A stretch of DNA of 64,000 nt from NCBI GenBank assembly GCA_947503525.1, contig CANNEA010000002.1, positions 1-64,000 on the forward strand, read 5' to 3'. This document shows positions 51,249 to 61,812 of this stretch, piece by piece. The notes under the pieces were generated by a model. It saw only the letters and a program-made list of their open reading frames with translations. It did not search any database and was not told where the DNA came from. Every line of letters begins with the position of its first letter. Within the stretch, counting starts at the first letter, position 1. Source of the stretch: an uncultured Carboxylicivirga sp. (GTDB lineage Bacteria > Bacteroidota > Bacteroidia > Bacteroidales > Marinilabiliaceae). The translations under genes were made by a program, and so were the position numbers.

Positions 51249-54200
51249 CTATTTCACAATTAATTTCTTAGTATCCAGTAATTCTCCGTTTTGCATAACA
51301 CGACAGAGGTAAATACCCGATGATAAGTTTTCAATATTTATTTGCTCTGAATAAACACCTTCCTTTAAGCCATTTTTGAGCGAACTATATACTTTTTGTC
51401 CATGAATATCATAAACTGAAAGTTCCACATCGCTTTCATCCTCTGCCTTAAACACCACATTTGTAGTTCCATCACTTGTTGGATTTGGAAAGATGGTCAT
51501 TAACTGACCTTCAGCGAGCGTTGCGCCATTATTGAATCCTATTCCATCAGCTTTCGCTTTGGCTGCTTCGGGGTCGTTAATGATAACAACAAATACTTCA
51601 ACAATTACGAATCCATTTTCTTTTCCATCATCAGCACCAAACACCAGGTAACCCGTGCCTTCCTGTAATGGATGGATATCGATGAAACTATTACCAAATG
51701 CCAGATCTACAATTTCTGGAGTGTAATTACCCGCTAATAACTGGAAGCTATCTTCATCAGGATCGTTAAACATTTGGTTCGGATTGATCACAAACACCGG
51801 ATTTTCTTCAGCCATATTTAAGGTGATGACCTGATAATCGGTGTTAAAAACAGGTGTGCGATTAAGATCATTGATGTTAACCCGAATTGTATCAACAAGT
51901 CTGTTACCATATGAATCGGAAATAGAAACCGGAATGGCATATTTACCTGAACTATTAATATCGGTACGTATATCCACTTCTGCTCCCAATGCTGATGTTT
52001 GCTTAAAGTCAATAACAAAGGGGAAGTCATCATCCAACAGTTCCATCACCACATCTTCATCTTCAGGTTCTTTAACCAGATACTGCCAACTCACATGTTC
52101 CATCTCTCTTACTTGAATCGTGTCATGATAACTATTAGGAGAGAACACCAATTCAGGCGCGCCATTCACGGTCATATTAATATCAAAGGAGCTATTGCTA
52201 TTATTTATGTCATTGCTTTTGGCAATTACTTTGGCAGCATAACTACCTCCCTCAAGTCCCTTTGACTGAATAGTAGCCACTAATGTTGTATCTGCTCCAC
52301 CAGCAATAGTCCCGTTATTTGTATCTAAAGTCACCCATTGGCCCTTGCCTGCTGCGGTTAATGGTCGTATTTTCCATATCATATAGGCTCCTTGTCCCGC
52401 ACTTTCATACCATACGAATGATTTAGAAGAATTGTAAACCCCGGCCCAGGAATGTGATAAAATTTCAGGATCCTTGGTTGAGTCAAAACCAACATTTTTT
52501 GTACTAGCCACAGATACGGGATTAGTTACAATCACATAGAACTTTTGTCCAGCCTCAATGGTAATTGGCTTCTCCAAAGGGTAGTATAGCCACTCTTGAT
52601 CAACCGCTTCTGTAACCACAAATTTCTGATCAAACAATTTGGTTCCCGACTGTGGAGTATCACCTTCAAGATAGATCATAATCTGACTATACTCATCAAT
52701 CACGGTACTATGATAATAATTCCATACCTGAACATGGGTAATAAAGAATCCGCCTTCGGGCGCTACAAATTCGTTACTAAAAGCTAATCTGATACCACCA
52801 ACCTGTGGTGTAAATACACCATCAGCCTCATCTTTAAAGTCATGAGCCAAGGAGTCAACAATCAATGGTCGATCAAACTGATAATTTCCAATTACATCGG
52901 TCACGGTATCCGTCTCTCCTTCTGTATTTGGGAATACAGCTGATACCACCGAATACTTAAGTGGCGTATCACCGGTATTACCAATGGTAAATGAATAGTT
53001 TTGCTCTTCATCATTCGACATGTTAAAGTTCTGATCGCTACCAGTCCATTCAAAAGTTGGTGTAGTCACAAAGTTGGCTCCAAGCTCAATGGTAGTAGAT
53101 TCCATATTACCATTTAATACCAACTGACCCTTAAAAGCATCAGGATCAGATGCACCTGCCTCTATTTCTATTTCATAACTTCCCCATGGCTCAATTTCAA
53201 TAGGGTTGCGCATAGTACCATTACTTAAGCGAACAAATGCCTTACCTTCCTGATCGTAAACTTCAAAATCAGGTATATCAGAATCTACCATTTGGGTAAT
53301 TTCCAAAAGATCGTGCCCATGATTCTGTAGCACTATACTTTTGCTAATGGTTTTACCGGTTTCATAAATAACATCCTCCCATCTGATAGAATTTTCTGTT
53401 ACCAACATTGGCTCTCCAATCACATTAATGCTTAGAGGGATCTCTATTTCCTCAGCATCCCAAGAGTTAGTTTTCAATACTATGGTATCTTGATAGCTAC
53501 CTGGCTTATAGATATTATCTGCATTAACTTTTAAGCAATAAGCTTTGGTTTCTCCTGAGTTAACTTGATTTATCATCGGGGGTGTGATGGCAATACTAAC
53601 AGAGTCTCTTAAATCAGTCCATGGTAAGATCCATGTTTTTAAATGATTCAATTGTTCCGTTTCATCAGGACTCTCCAAGCCATATTGCATTAAACCTCCC
53701 CACAGGCTAATATCGCGGTAATGAAAGAAGATGCGACCATCTTTTACAATCTCAAGTTGGAAAGAAATAGCACCGCCTGATAAATTTACATTGGCACCGG
53801 TAAATTCATCCCATTGGAAATAAACACGATCATCTTCCACCTTCATTTTAACACCCGCTTTTTCTGATGGTGCCTTTAGAATACTCCAAAGCGGAGCAAT
53901 CATACCTGCGATACCGTTATCTTTTGAAAACTCCAGTTCAAACACATCGGAAGTAGGTTTAACCACAGTAACATACCCATTTAATGAAACCCAAAGCGTA
54001 TCGTAATGTTGACCGTAAAAAGGAAACTCGAATGGTAGTTGAACCATCTTCTGCAGATTATTGTACACTAAAAGTGTATCACAATCCTTCGTAATATCTT
54101 TCCACTTATGATATACACGTGTTGAATCGCCTACTTGCCAACTATAGCCATATAGCTTATTTAACTCTTCACTGTTATTACCAATGGCATTATCAGTATC

Positions 54201-57200
54201 GTTTGCTTGCATTTGCGTATGAAGGCCATTAATGCTAAGCAATTCTAATAAGGATCCATTATTACTGTTGCTTATTTCAAATGGTATTTCAAACGACTCT
54301 CCTCCCACTACATCAACATTAATGTTGTCTGGTATAGTGTGTGTAAACTTAGGATTATCTAATGCCATTGTCATCAAGAGTACATCCTCGGTTTTTCCTG
54401 TGCTATAATAAAGCGTTGCTACCGATTCTTTAACTCCTGCTTCAGTTGGCGTAAACACTATTGGTAGATATTGGTTTGAAAGGGCCACAAAATCAATTGG
54501 CCAGGACTGTACTGTGCTAAACTCTGCATTTTCGAAAACAATATTGTTGACTTGCCCTTTATCAGATCCAATATTTTCGATCTGTAAAACATTTGTTACA
54601 TCGTATCCAATTTTAGCCAAGTCGAACACAAGTGTATCCCGGGCATCAAACTTAGGACTTCCATTAACGGTAAGCGTAAACGGAATTGTATCGCCACCTG
54701 CACTATTGTTAGATGCAATAAGCAGCTCTTGGTTATAGACTCCGGCAACAGGATTTTGCCCATTTCCGTTAACTTCTATTGTCACATTCTTGCTTTCGCC
54801 AGCCGTAATTATTCCCTGAACACTAGAAGTACTGGAAATAAAACTATGTGAACTTGTTGGCTCAAATCGAATGACCATGCCATTTTTAACATGCTTATCG
54901 CTATCGTTAAGATTACGATAAGCCTCAAAAACTTCAGGACTAAAGCCTTGTAAAGCGACTATGTAATCACCCCAGGTACTCACAATTTTATCTACGTTTT
55001 TATAGCGGTATTCAATTGTTCCGTCTCTGAATAAAACCGTTTGAAACTGAAACTTACTGTCCATTTCTACATCAAGCGTATCGCCAAAAGTTATGCCTTG
55101 AATACCTAATTCAATCTCAAAAACAGCTCTATCTCCAAATGAATGGAATAGAACAGACTCTAAAGATAAGTTGACCTTCTCTGGCAGTAGAGGTGCCAAT
55201 ACCCCACTACCCAAAGGGAATGGCTCATAATCGGGTAAGTTACGTCCATAGAATCCTGATTTATAGAAGTAAATATTCCCGTTATAGAAGACCTTAACCT
55301 CGCTTAATTTTTCATTATAAATTGGAAAGTTAAAACCTAAATCATAGGCATAGGTCTGCAGGCCATAGTAATTTACAAGCGTATCGTAATCTACTGTTAA
55401 ATCATTATAAGCCAACACATGAGCAAAGTCAGATATTTCATCCCACTGATTGGCTGCAGGACCTCCCAACTCGTCGGAGGTAATAATTTCGTAGCCAAGC
55501 GTGTTTGGCACTATGCCTTTTCCTAAAGTGATGGCATCGTAGTGCTTCATATCATATACCAGAGGGCTTGATGTACCCGTATTCTGTATGTTTAAATCCA
55601 ATTCTCCTACTTCACCATATTCAAGTTCCAGATTGGCATTTGCCAAAGATAATTGTGATGTGGCTGCTTCTAAAACCGTATAACGTAAGTGTACAGGTAT
55701 AGTACCTTCATTGGTAATTAAATCCAGCTGTACATATTCAACACCTGTTCCTTGTGCTTTATAATTGAATTCCAGGTATTTTTTGTCATCCTTATAAACT
55801 ACAATGGTATCAGTCGATGACCTTGTAATACCCGCATCAGTCGATTCGACATCATAAATTTCAAGCTCACCATTACCCTTATTTACCAGTTCTAACTCAC
55901 ATAGTGTATTAGCACCTGTATAAGCCTTAAATTCATATGGGTTTTCGAGAATCAAATTCGATTTTTGCCCTTTTATATTTAGCTTAACTTCGAGGTTAAC
56001 AAATGCTTTGTTCTCATCGTTAGTTACCAATGTAACAGAGGCCAGATGATCGCCATTGGACAAATTCGCTGCATCCATCACCACATTAACATCGGTGTGC
56101 TCTCCTTCTTTAATTTCACCGCTTTCCGGATCAAGAAATACATATGATCCATCATCACCTGAACTAATCAAATCCATCATAGGTACATATGGGCGAGCAA
56201 GAACAAATTGTAAATCTTCATACGATCGACCGTTATCACGCGATATCATAAAAATATCATTCATATAATCTTGCATCTGCACGACTACCGGATAATTGTT
56301 CTCTTTTGGAAAATGTAACATCACCCAAAAGATCTCGCCATCTTCAAAACGTTGCGGTTTATATAATGGCATGGTGAAATACTGCATAACTTCAGTGGTA
56401 TCCACATAATACTCTTGTAAATAAACACGCTCCGCTTTTTCAAGATCCTTGGACCCTTTTCGAACTTCAAGAATAATTGGTTTATCCTTAAGCTCAGGAT
56501 AAAGCGCCATTTTGATATGCGTCATGTTAAAGGTTAGATCATAATCTACAGAATAACGAGTGGCCAGTATCATACCGGCATTGCTATTGCCTGATCCAAC
56601 TATATTTGCCGCAGGATTATCATTGGCATAACTCATGCCGGCATATCCTTCGGTATTATCGAGGTAAAAATGGTCAGGCAGTTCAACCGGCACGTCTGCA
56701 CTACCCGCTTTTAAACCATTTATTACCGCAATATTTTGAGTTGAAGGCTTGTCTTGTACAAATAACTCGGGATGAGCTACTGCCAATGCCTCAGCTTCTT
56801 CAATATCTTCTTCTATTTCTTCTTCAACCTTAAAATAATAACGCTCATTAAGTACATAGTTTTCCCACGCTACTATGCCTTCTCCAACATTAGATAGTTC
56901 TATCGGTACTTTAAGAATCGTTCCATGAGTAACATCAATGGTATCAACAATTGATGTGGTCGACATCATAAAATGAGGTTCGTCAGTAGTGGTAGCTTTT
57001 ATAATATTAGATATAAGCGAAACATTACCGAACATATCGGCTGTTTTAACCGCAAACCAATAATCCGTTTTCTTTGTCAGGTATGGTATTGTTACATTCA
57101 CTGTGGTACCTGCATCAAAAGGGTTTGCAAAAGCAGATATTGGTGATTGATCGAAGTTTTGTTTTGTAATTTCACGATCGGATATGGCCAAATAAATAAC

Positions 57201-58880
57201 ACTTGGCTGAAAGTTGTCCGAATCTCTTGGAATAGACCATTCAAGTTCAATGGAAGTGTGGTATATATTTTTAGTTGTTAAATCATCAACCGCATCAGGA
57301 GCAATACGCTCATTCTCGGCTAAAGCCGTTACAGCATTTAAGTTTCCTGATCCAAATTTTCCGGCATCGTCAAACGCAAATGGTGTGGCCGAACCTAATA
57401 TAATATTTCGCAAAGTTTCCGGTGTAAAACTCTCACCTCCAAAATGCTCTACCACCAAGGCTGCAACACCCGACACATGCGGGCAAGCCATTGATGTACC
57501 TTGAAACCATCCGTACTGGTTACCTGGTAGGGTACTTAAAACACCACCTTCAAGATCATACAAATTTTGATCTCCCCCTGGTGCACTTATGTCAACCCAA
57601 GTGCCATAATTGGAGTAAGTTGCAGGTATTCCCCCCGGACCAGTTGCTGCTACGGCTACAACCTCATCGAAAGTACCCGGATAATGGGTCATTTCTGAAC
57701 CGCTATTACCTGCAGCAAAAAACAAAATACCTCCTTGCATTGGGCTTCCGTCGTATTGCCCGGCTTCAGCAATAAAATACTTAACTGCATCGTAAACCTC
57801 TGGCTCATAATAATCGGGCATTGAATACCCCCATGAATTTTGCGAAATGATAGCGCCGTTATCAGCTCCATATACAATAGCTGCTGCAAAATTCCCACTG
57901 GTGCTAGATCTGTCGTCAAACACTTGGCATGACATTAACTTTACACCTGGTGTTTCGCCGTTTCCGCCAGCAACACCGGCAACACCTTTGCTATTATTAC
58001 TTACTGCGCCAACTGTTCCGGCTACGTGTGTACCGTGGCTATGAGGGGTTATATTACCTCCAAATACGAAATTGCTGCCATGTATATCATCTACAAATCC
58101 ATTATTGTCATCATCAACACCATCTTCACCATTATATTCGGCTTGATTAATCCAAAGTGCATCCTTTAAATCCTCATGACTCACATCAATTCCGCCATCA
58201 ACAATAGCCACCACAACAGATGAATCACCATCCACTTTCGACCAGGCCTTAAATAAATCAATGTCCTGACCTAAATTTCCAATGGTACCATCGTTTTCGT
58301 AATGCCATTGTTGTGCCAACATAGGATCATCAAACTCAGGAGCTTCAAGACTACTACTCTTTAATAAAGAAGTGCCATGTTGTTCTGCCTTATTTAGTGA
58401 TAAAGTGTCGGCTGTTAAAGAACCAGGCGTAAATACTACTGGTTTTTGATTGCCATCTAAGCGTACTTTTTTATACACTGGTTTTGCAAAATCCACTTCA
58501 GCCAAAGCACTGTATTGTTCCACCATATAATCAGGGTTGACGCTTTGGTCAAATGCTAATTCAAACCATAGGTGTAAGCCGTATTTACGATGCTTCGACT
58601 CATTTTTTACTGAGAATGGAAACACCCGTTCTACCTTAATAATATCCACTCCTTGACTAAGATCATCGATACTGGCAATTCCCAGTACATTTGACGCTGA
58701 ATTAGTACTCACAGACTTTAGTTGTCCACTTTCAAGCAGGTATTTTTCTTTTACTTTTATGCGAATTCTACCTTTTTCGTAATGCTCTAAATCAGCCGTA
58801 TGTGTATTGGTTTGAGCAGCTACATTTTGCACTTGAATGATGCAAAATAAGAGGTAAATAATTATATATAATTTTTTCAT
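51249..58880 (-). CDS. Giant T9SS-secreted subtilisin (S8)
   Basis: 2543 residues. Signal peptide (1-22), N-terminal prodomain (about 30-180), S8 catalytic domain (about 205-520) with D228 (AIVDGGID), H282 (HSHGTHVAG) and S463 (GTSMACPH). Then an Fn3-like domain (about 535-635), long beta-rich regions with ASH/choice-of-anchor-type repeats (EIENIGSDKG), two related sensor-like modules (around FNFPIYNEKLSEVKVFYNGN and FPFYGQHYDTLWVSLNGY), a cadherin-like stretch near 2330-2440, and a C-terminal type A T9SS sorting domain (IFPNPTSDGT then SSGIYLCRV). The enzyme should be secreted and cell-surface attached, degrading proteins. 15 bp downstream of the Fib_succ lipoprotein gene and in one operon with susCD. 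Confidence 0.95.
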   Translation of the reverse strand: MKKLYIIIYLLFCIIQVQNVAAQTNTHTADLEHYEKGRIRIKVKEKYLLESGQLKSVSTNSASNVLGIASIDDLSQGVDIIKVERVFPFSVKNESKHRKYGLHLWFELAFDQSVNPDYMVEQYSALAEVDFAKPVYKKVRLDGNQKPVVFTPGSLTADTLSLNKAEQHGTSLLKSSSLEAPEFDDPMLAQQWHYENDGTIGNLGQDIDLFKAWSKVDGDSSVVVAIVDGGIDVSHEDLKDALWINQAEYNGEDGVDDDNNGFVDDIHGSNFVFGGNITPHSHGTHVAGTVGAVSNNSKGVAGVAGGNGETPGVKLMSCQVFDDRSSTSGNFAAAIVYGADNGAIISQNSWGYSMPDYYEPEVYDAVKYFIAEAGQYDGSPMQGGILFFAAGNSGSEMTHYPGTFDEVVAVAATGPGGIPATYSNYGTWVDISAPGGDQNLYDLEGGVLSTLPGNQYGWFQGTSMACPHVSGVAALVVEHFGGESFTPETLRNIILGSATPFAFDDAGKFGSGNLNAVTALAENERIAPDAVDDLTTKNIYHTSIELEWSIPRDSDNFQPSVIYLAISDREITKQNFDQSPISAFANPFDAGTTVNVTIPYLTKKTDYWFAVKTADMFGNVSLISNIIKATTTDEPHFMMSTTSIVDTIDVTHGTILKVPIELSNVGEGIVAWENYVLNERYYFKVEEEIEEDIEEAEALAVAHPELFVQDKPSTQNIAVINGLKAGSADVPVELPDHFYLDNTEGYAGMSYANDNPAANIVGSGNSNAGMILATRYSVDYDLTFNMTHIKMALYPELKDKPIILEVRKGSKDLEKAERVYLQEYYVDTTEVMQYFTMPLYKPQRFEDGEIFWVMLHFPKENNYPVVVQMQDYMNDIFMISRDNGRSYEDLQFVLARPYVPMMDLISSGDDGSYVFLDPESGEIKEGEHTDVNVVMDAANLSNGDHLASVTLVTNDENKAFVNLEVKLNIKGQKSNLILENPYEFKAYTGANTLCELELVNKGNGELEIYDVESTDAGITRSSTDTIVVYKDDKKYLEFNYKAQGTGVEYVQLDLITNEGTIPVHLRYTVLEAATSQLSLANANLELEYGEVGELDLNIQNTGTSSPLVYDMKHYDAITLGKGIVPNTLGYEIITSDELGGPAANQWDEISDFAHVLAYNDLTVDYDTLVNYYGLQTYAYDLGFNFPIYNEKLSEVKVFYNGNIYFYKSGFYGRNLPDYEPFPLGSGVLAPLLPEKVNLSLESVLFHSFGDRAVFEIELGIQGITFGDTLDVEMDSKFQFQTVLFRDGTIEYRYKNVDKIVSTWGDYIVALQGFSPEVFEAYRNLNDSDKHVKNGMVIRFEPTSSHSFISSTSSVQGIITAGESKNVTIEVNGNGQNPVAGVYNQELLIASNNSAGGDTIPFTLTVNGSPKFDARDTLVFDLAKIGYDVTNVLQIENIGSDKGQVNNIVFENAEFSTVQSWPIDFVALSNQYLPIVFTPTEAGVKESVATLYYSTGKTEDVLLMTMALDNPKFTHTIPDNINVDVVGGESFEIPFEISNSNNGSLLELLSINGLHTQMQANDTDNAIGNNSEELNKLYGYSWQVGDSTRVYHKWKDITKDCDTLLVYNNLQKMVQLPFEFPFYGQHYDTLWVSLNGYVTVVKPTSDVFELEFSKDNGIAGMIAPLWSILKAPSEKAGVKMKVEDDRVYFQWDEFTGANVNLSGGAISFQLEIVKDGRIFFHYRDISLWGGLMQYGLESPDETEQLNHLKTWILPWTDLRDSVSIAITPPMINQVNSGETKAYCLKVNADNIYKPGSYQDTIVLKTNSWDAEEIEIPLSINVIGEPMLVTENSIRWEDVIYETGKTISKSIVLQNHGHDLLEITQMVDSDIPDFEVYDQEGKAFVRLSNGTMRNPIEIEPWGSYEIEIEAGASDPDAFKGQLVLNGNMESTTIELGANFVTTPTFEWTGSDQNFNMSNDEEQNYSFTIGNTGDTPLKYSVVSAVFPNTEGETDTVTDVIGNYQFDRPLIVDSLAHDFKDEADGVFTPQVGGIRLAFSNEFVAPEGGFFITHVQVWNYYHSTVIDEYSQIMIYLEGDTPQSGTKLFDQKFVVTEAVDQEWLYYPLEKPITIEAGQKFYVIVTNPVSVASTKNVGFDSTKDPEILSHSWAGVYNSSKSFVWYESAGQGAYMIWKIRPLTAAGKGQWVTLDTNNGTIAGGADTTLVATIQSKGLEGGSYAAKVIAKSNDINNSNSSFDINMTVNGAPELVFSPNSYHDTIQVREMEHVSWQYLVKEPEDEDVVMELLDDDFPFVIDFKQTSALGAEVDIRTDINSSGKYAIPVSISDSYGNRLVDTIRVNINDLNRTPVFNTDYQVITLNMAEENPVFVINPNQMFNDPDEDSFQLLAGNYTPEIVDLAFGNSFIDIHPLQEGTGYLVFGADDGKENGFVIVEVFVVIINDPEAAKAKADGIGFNNGATLAEGQLMTIFPNPTSDGTTNVVFKAEDESDVELSVYDIHGQKVYSSLKNGLKEGVYSEQINIENLSSGIYLCRVMQNGELLDTKKLIVK

Positions 58881-58895
58881 TGTGTTTTCTCTAAG

Positions 58896-60326
58896 TTATT
58901 GTACTTCTCTAACATACCTAACCGACAGACCATATTGTTCTGCACCTACCGAGATTAAACCAAATCCCGTGGCATCTTTGAAAATACTCTTACCAACAGC
59001 TTTACCTGTCACTTCATTATACTGATCTGTCCAATAGGTTCCTACAGACCCCATGTCTTCAAATGCAGCACGTAAAGCAGGATCGGCAATACTGTATTTT
59101 ATAAAATAACCTGAGTGAATGAAATCAATGCCTGTATCACCACCTTCAATTAGCTTATCATGACCATAAATCGGCCCACCCAATTGAGTCATCAAATCGT
59201 TATACTCATCTGGTGTTGGTAATCGCCAACCCTCGGGCGTTGCATAATAAGCACCAGGCCAAGTATAAAGTCGTCCATGTCGTTTACGCTCTTCGTCCGT
59301 TTCTAATCCATGTCCTTCAGAAATAATAGCACGTTCGGCAAAACCATAATACCACGAGTGATATCCCGGACTGATTGCTCCATTATAATTTTCGGCCATC
59401 CATTCCAATCCATTAAAGGCAGCCACACGATAGCTTTGACCATCTAACGGATCTGTCCACATGCTCCACTTACCACGAAAACGAACTTGAACCGTGTCGA
59501 CGGATGTTTCACCATCTAACTCAACATTCCAGGCTAAGGTGTAAACCGTATCGGCTACCCCTTCAAATAAAGAGTTTGGTGCATTATTCTTAAGTACTTT
59601 ACCTTCTTGTCCGGAAAGCAATTCCCAGGCTCCTGTTGCACCAGGTGGTAAATAAGCTTCCAAACTATAATATTTAGTCTCGTCTTTATTGCTTATGATG
59701 TCCAACTGATCAGGACCTGCCATGGCTCTGAATTCATCTGTCACAAAGTCAAACTCCACAGATACTTTTTTAGAACCATAGATAAGGCTCCACTTCACTT
59801 TATAGTAGGTGTTTTTCTGACCCATAAAATAGGCATGAGCCAATTCGGATTCATCAATTCTTGCCCCATCACCTTCTACAATTTCCCACTTTCCCTGTGC
59901 ACCAAATTTTGGTTCAGCCGCCTCTAAATGGTAAGTGTGATTATTAAATAGTGTATCTCCTGATGTATGATAAACCTGAGGTACTAGTGGCTTAAAACCT
60001 ACCGAGATGGTAGCTGCTTCATACTGATCACCTTCACTCAGCTCCCAACCAATTAAATAGTTTTCGCCAGGTTCACCTCTAAAAATAGTTTTAGGATTAT
60101 TAGCATCATCAAACTCGCCGTTGGTGCCAACATAAACGCGCCAAATTCCTGATTGTCCGCCTAGAGCTGGCTGAGCAGCCAACTGCACCTGATAACCATC
60201 GTTTTCGATATCCACGAAATCGGTTCCGGCATTGGGTTTTAATAATATTGGATCTTCTGTTTTCTGACAAGAGAACAAGCTTATCAGAGAGAACAAGATC
60301 ACACTAGCAAATAGTATATTTCGCAT
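58896..60326 (-). CDS. Lipoprotein with Fib_succ_major domain
   Basis: 476 residues. Lipobox LFSC (C20). Residues about 30-295 hold three Ig-like repeats, each starting near a YxLEA or YxVQLAAQP pattern and ending GKW or GIW. Residues about 300-476 match the Fibrobacter-type major paralogous domain (YRVAAFNGLEWMAENYN, then LYTWPGAYYATPEGWRLPTPDEYNDL, then GLSVRYVREV). The domain is common on Bacteroidota surface lipoproteins and is thought to bind ligands; role unproven. It takes the SusE/F position between susD and the protease gene, so it may help capture peptides. Confidence 0.87.
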   Translation of the reverse strand: MRNILFASVILFSLISLFSCQKTEDPILLKPNAGTDFVDIENDGYQVQLAAQPALGGQSGIWRVYVGTNGEFDDANNPKTIFRGEPGENYLIGWELSEGDQYEAATISVGFKPLVPQVYHTSGDTLFNNHTYHLEAAEPKFGAQGKWEIVEGDGARIDESELAHAYFMGQKNTYYKVKWSLIYGSKKVSVEFDFVTDEFRAMAGPDQLDIISNKDETKYYSLEAYLPPGATGAWELLSGQEGKVLKNNAPNSLFEGVADTVYTLAWNVELDGETSVDTVQVRFRGKWSMWTDPLDGQSYRVAAFNGLEWMAENYNGAISPGYHSWYYGFAERAIISEGHGLETDEERKRHGRLYTWPGAYYATPEGWRLPTPDEYNDLMTQLGGPIYGHDKLIEGGDTGIDFIHSGYFIKYSIADPALRAAFEDMGSVGTYWTDQYNEVTGKAVGKSIFKDATGFGLISVGAEQYGLSVRYVREVQ

Positions 60327-60355
60327 AAGAAATTTCTTTAATTAATCTTGTTCAC

Positions 60356-61774
60356 CTAGTAACCTGGGTTTTGATTCTCATCATTGATCAGCGGATTAGC
60401 ATCCATTTCTGATTGTGGAATCGGAAAAGTCAAACGGTAATAATCATCGTCAGAAGCTGTAAAGTCAAACTTACTCCAATGATCGCCTAAACGTTTAATC
60501 GGAAGATTGCGACGCTTAATATCATTCCATCTGAATCCTTCACCAAATAACTCTTTGCGTCTTTCAAGAAGAATTTCATCAATTAATTCGGCACCAGTTT
60601 TTGTGCTTTTACTGGCACTTGGCATGGCTCTTTGTTGTATTCTGAATAAAGCATCTTGCGCCTCGTCATCATTCCCTAATTCGGCCTCACATTCAGCTTC
60701 AATCAGAATCATTTCAGATGCACGGATGGCAATACGCTCGGCATTACCAACTTGTCCATTGTGTGCAAATTTCAATACAATGTTTCGATCGGCATCAATG
60801 GGTTCGTATACCTGAAAAAAGTTCTTTCGAGCATCTGTACTCTCAAATAAATTCACAAACTCATCATTGGCACGAATAGAGCTATAACCATACTCTGGCC
60901 AATAAAAAGAAGGAATACTCATATAAATGTTATTATCCTCTCGTGTATAAGCTATGGTGAAAATGGTTTCGCTATTGCGGTAATAAAAGCCGCTTAACAT
61001 TTCGTTTAATGACATCAACTCCATGTCTTCATGAGCCTCTTTGGACATATCACGGGCTTTTTCCCACTCATTCATATCTAAATAAGCACGAGCCAAAACT
61101 GCCTTTGCCCCTCGCACATCAAAAAAGCCTTTATCCGTGTTTTCTTCCAACAAGTCAATGGCGGATAATAAGTCGACTACAATCTGCTCGTAGGTAGCTC
61201 GAACACTTGAACGATCAAAATCAGGAGAGTTGGCATCAACCGGACTGGTCACAATCATAATACCTTCTGAATCGGCATCTCTGTTATACGCCTGTCCGTA
61301 CATCTCAATTAACTTAAGCATTGAATAAGCTCTTAGTACCTTTCCCTGTCCTTGTAGATTCTTAATTTGATCAGGTGTAGCGTCCGGAACATCTTCGGCA
61401 AATGCGATAATGCGATTCGCATTGTAAATAACCGAATAAGCCACCCACCAAGGGTTGGTATTATAGGAATAGTTGGCCATCACATTTAATTGATAAACTG
61501 TAACAAACCATCCGTAGTTTTCAACAGAATTGATCATGATGTCTTCGCCCATCACATCCGACATTAAAGGTCCCCACATCCCTTCGCCGGAATAGGTACT
61601 AAAAATATCGTAGGTGCCGATCAAAGCCGCTTCGGCAGTGGCAATTGAATTAAAAACTTCACTCTCGTCAATGGCTGAAGTAGGCTCCAAATGCAGAAGA
61701 TCTTGGGAGCATGATGAAAGTGCAACTCCCAAAAAGGAAGCAGCAATTAATATATATATATGAAATAATCTCAT
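60356..61774 (-). CDS. SusD/RagB-like lipoprotein
   Basis: 472 residues. Lipobox ALSSC (C22). SusD/RagB features: TSAIDESEVFNSIATAEAALIGTYD, NANRIIAFAED, GKVLRAYSMLKLIEMYG, RASEMILIEAEC, RRKELFGEGFRWNDIKRR and the RLTFPIPQSEMDANP end. Shorter than the PUL SusD at 40614 and only distantly related. Adjacent genes are a SusC and a secreted protease, so cargo may be peptides, as for RagB. Confidence 0.95.
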   Translation of the reverse strand: MRLFHIYILIAASFLGVALSSCSQDLLHLEPTSAIDESEVFNSIATAEAALIGTYDIFSTYSGEGMWGPLMSDVMGEDIMINSVENYGWFVTVYQLNVMANYSYNTNPWWVAYSVIYNANRIIAFAEDVPDATPDQIKNLQGQGKVLRAYSMLKLIEMYGQAYNRDADSEGIMIVTSPVDANSPDFDRSSVRATYEQIVVDLLSAIDLLEENTDKGFFDVRGAKAVLARAYLDMNEWEKARDMSKEAHEDMELMSLNEMLSGFYYRNSETIFTIAYTREDNNIYMSIPSFYWPEYGYSSIRANDEFVNLFESTDARKNFFQVYEPIDADRNIVLKFAHNGQVGNAERIAIRASEMILIEAECEAELGNDDEAQDALFRIQQRAMPSASKSTKTGAELIDEILLERRKELFGEGFRWNDIKRRNLPIKRLGDHWSKFDFTASDDDYYRLTFPIPQSEMDANPLINDENQNPGY

Positions 61775-61812
61775 GTTACTAATATTTAGTGTGATAATGG
61801 ATAATAATCAGC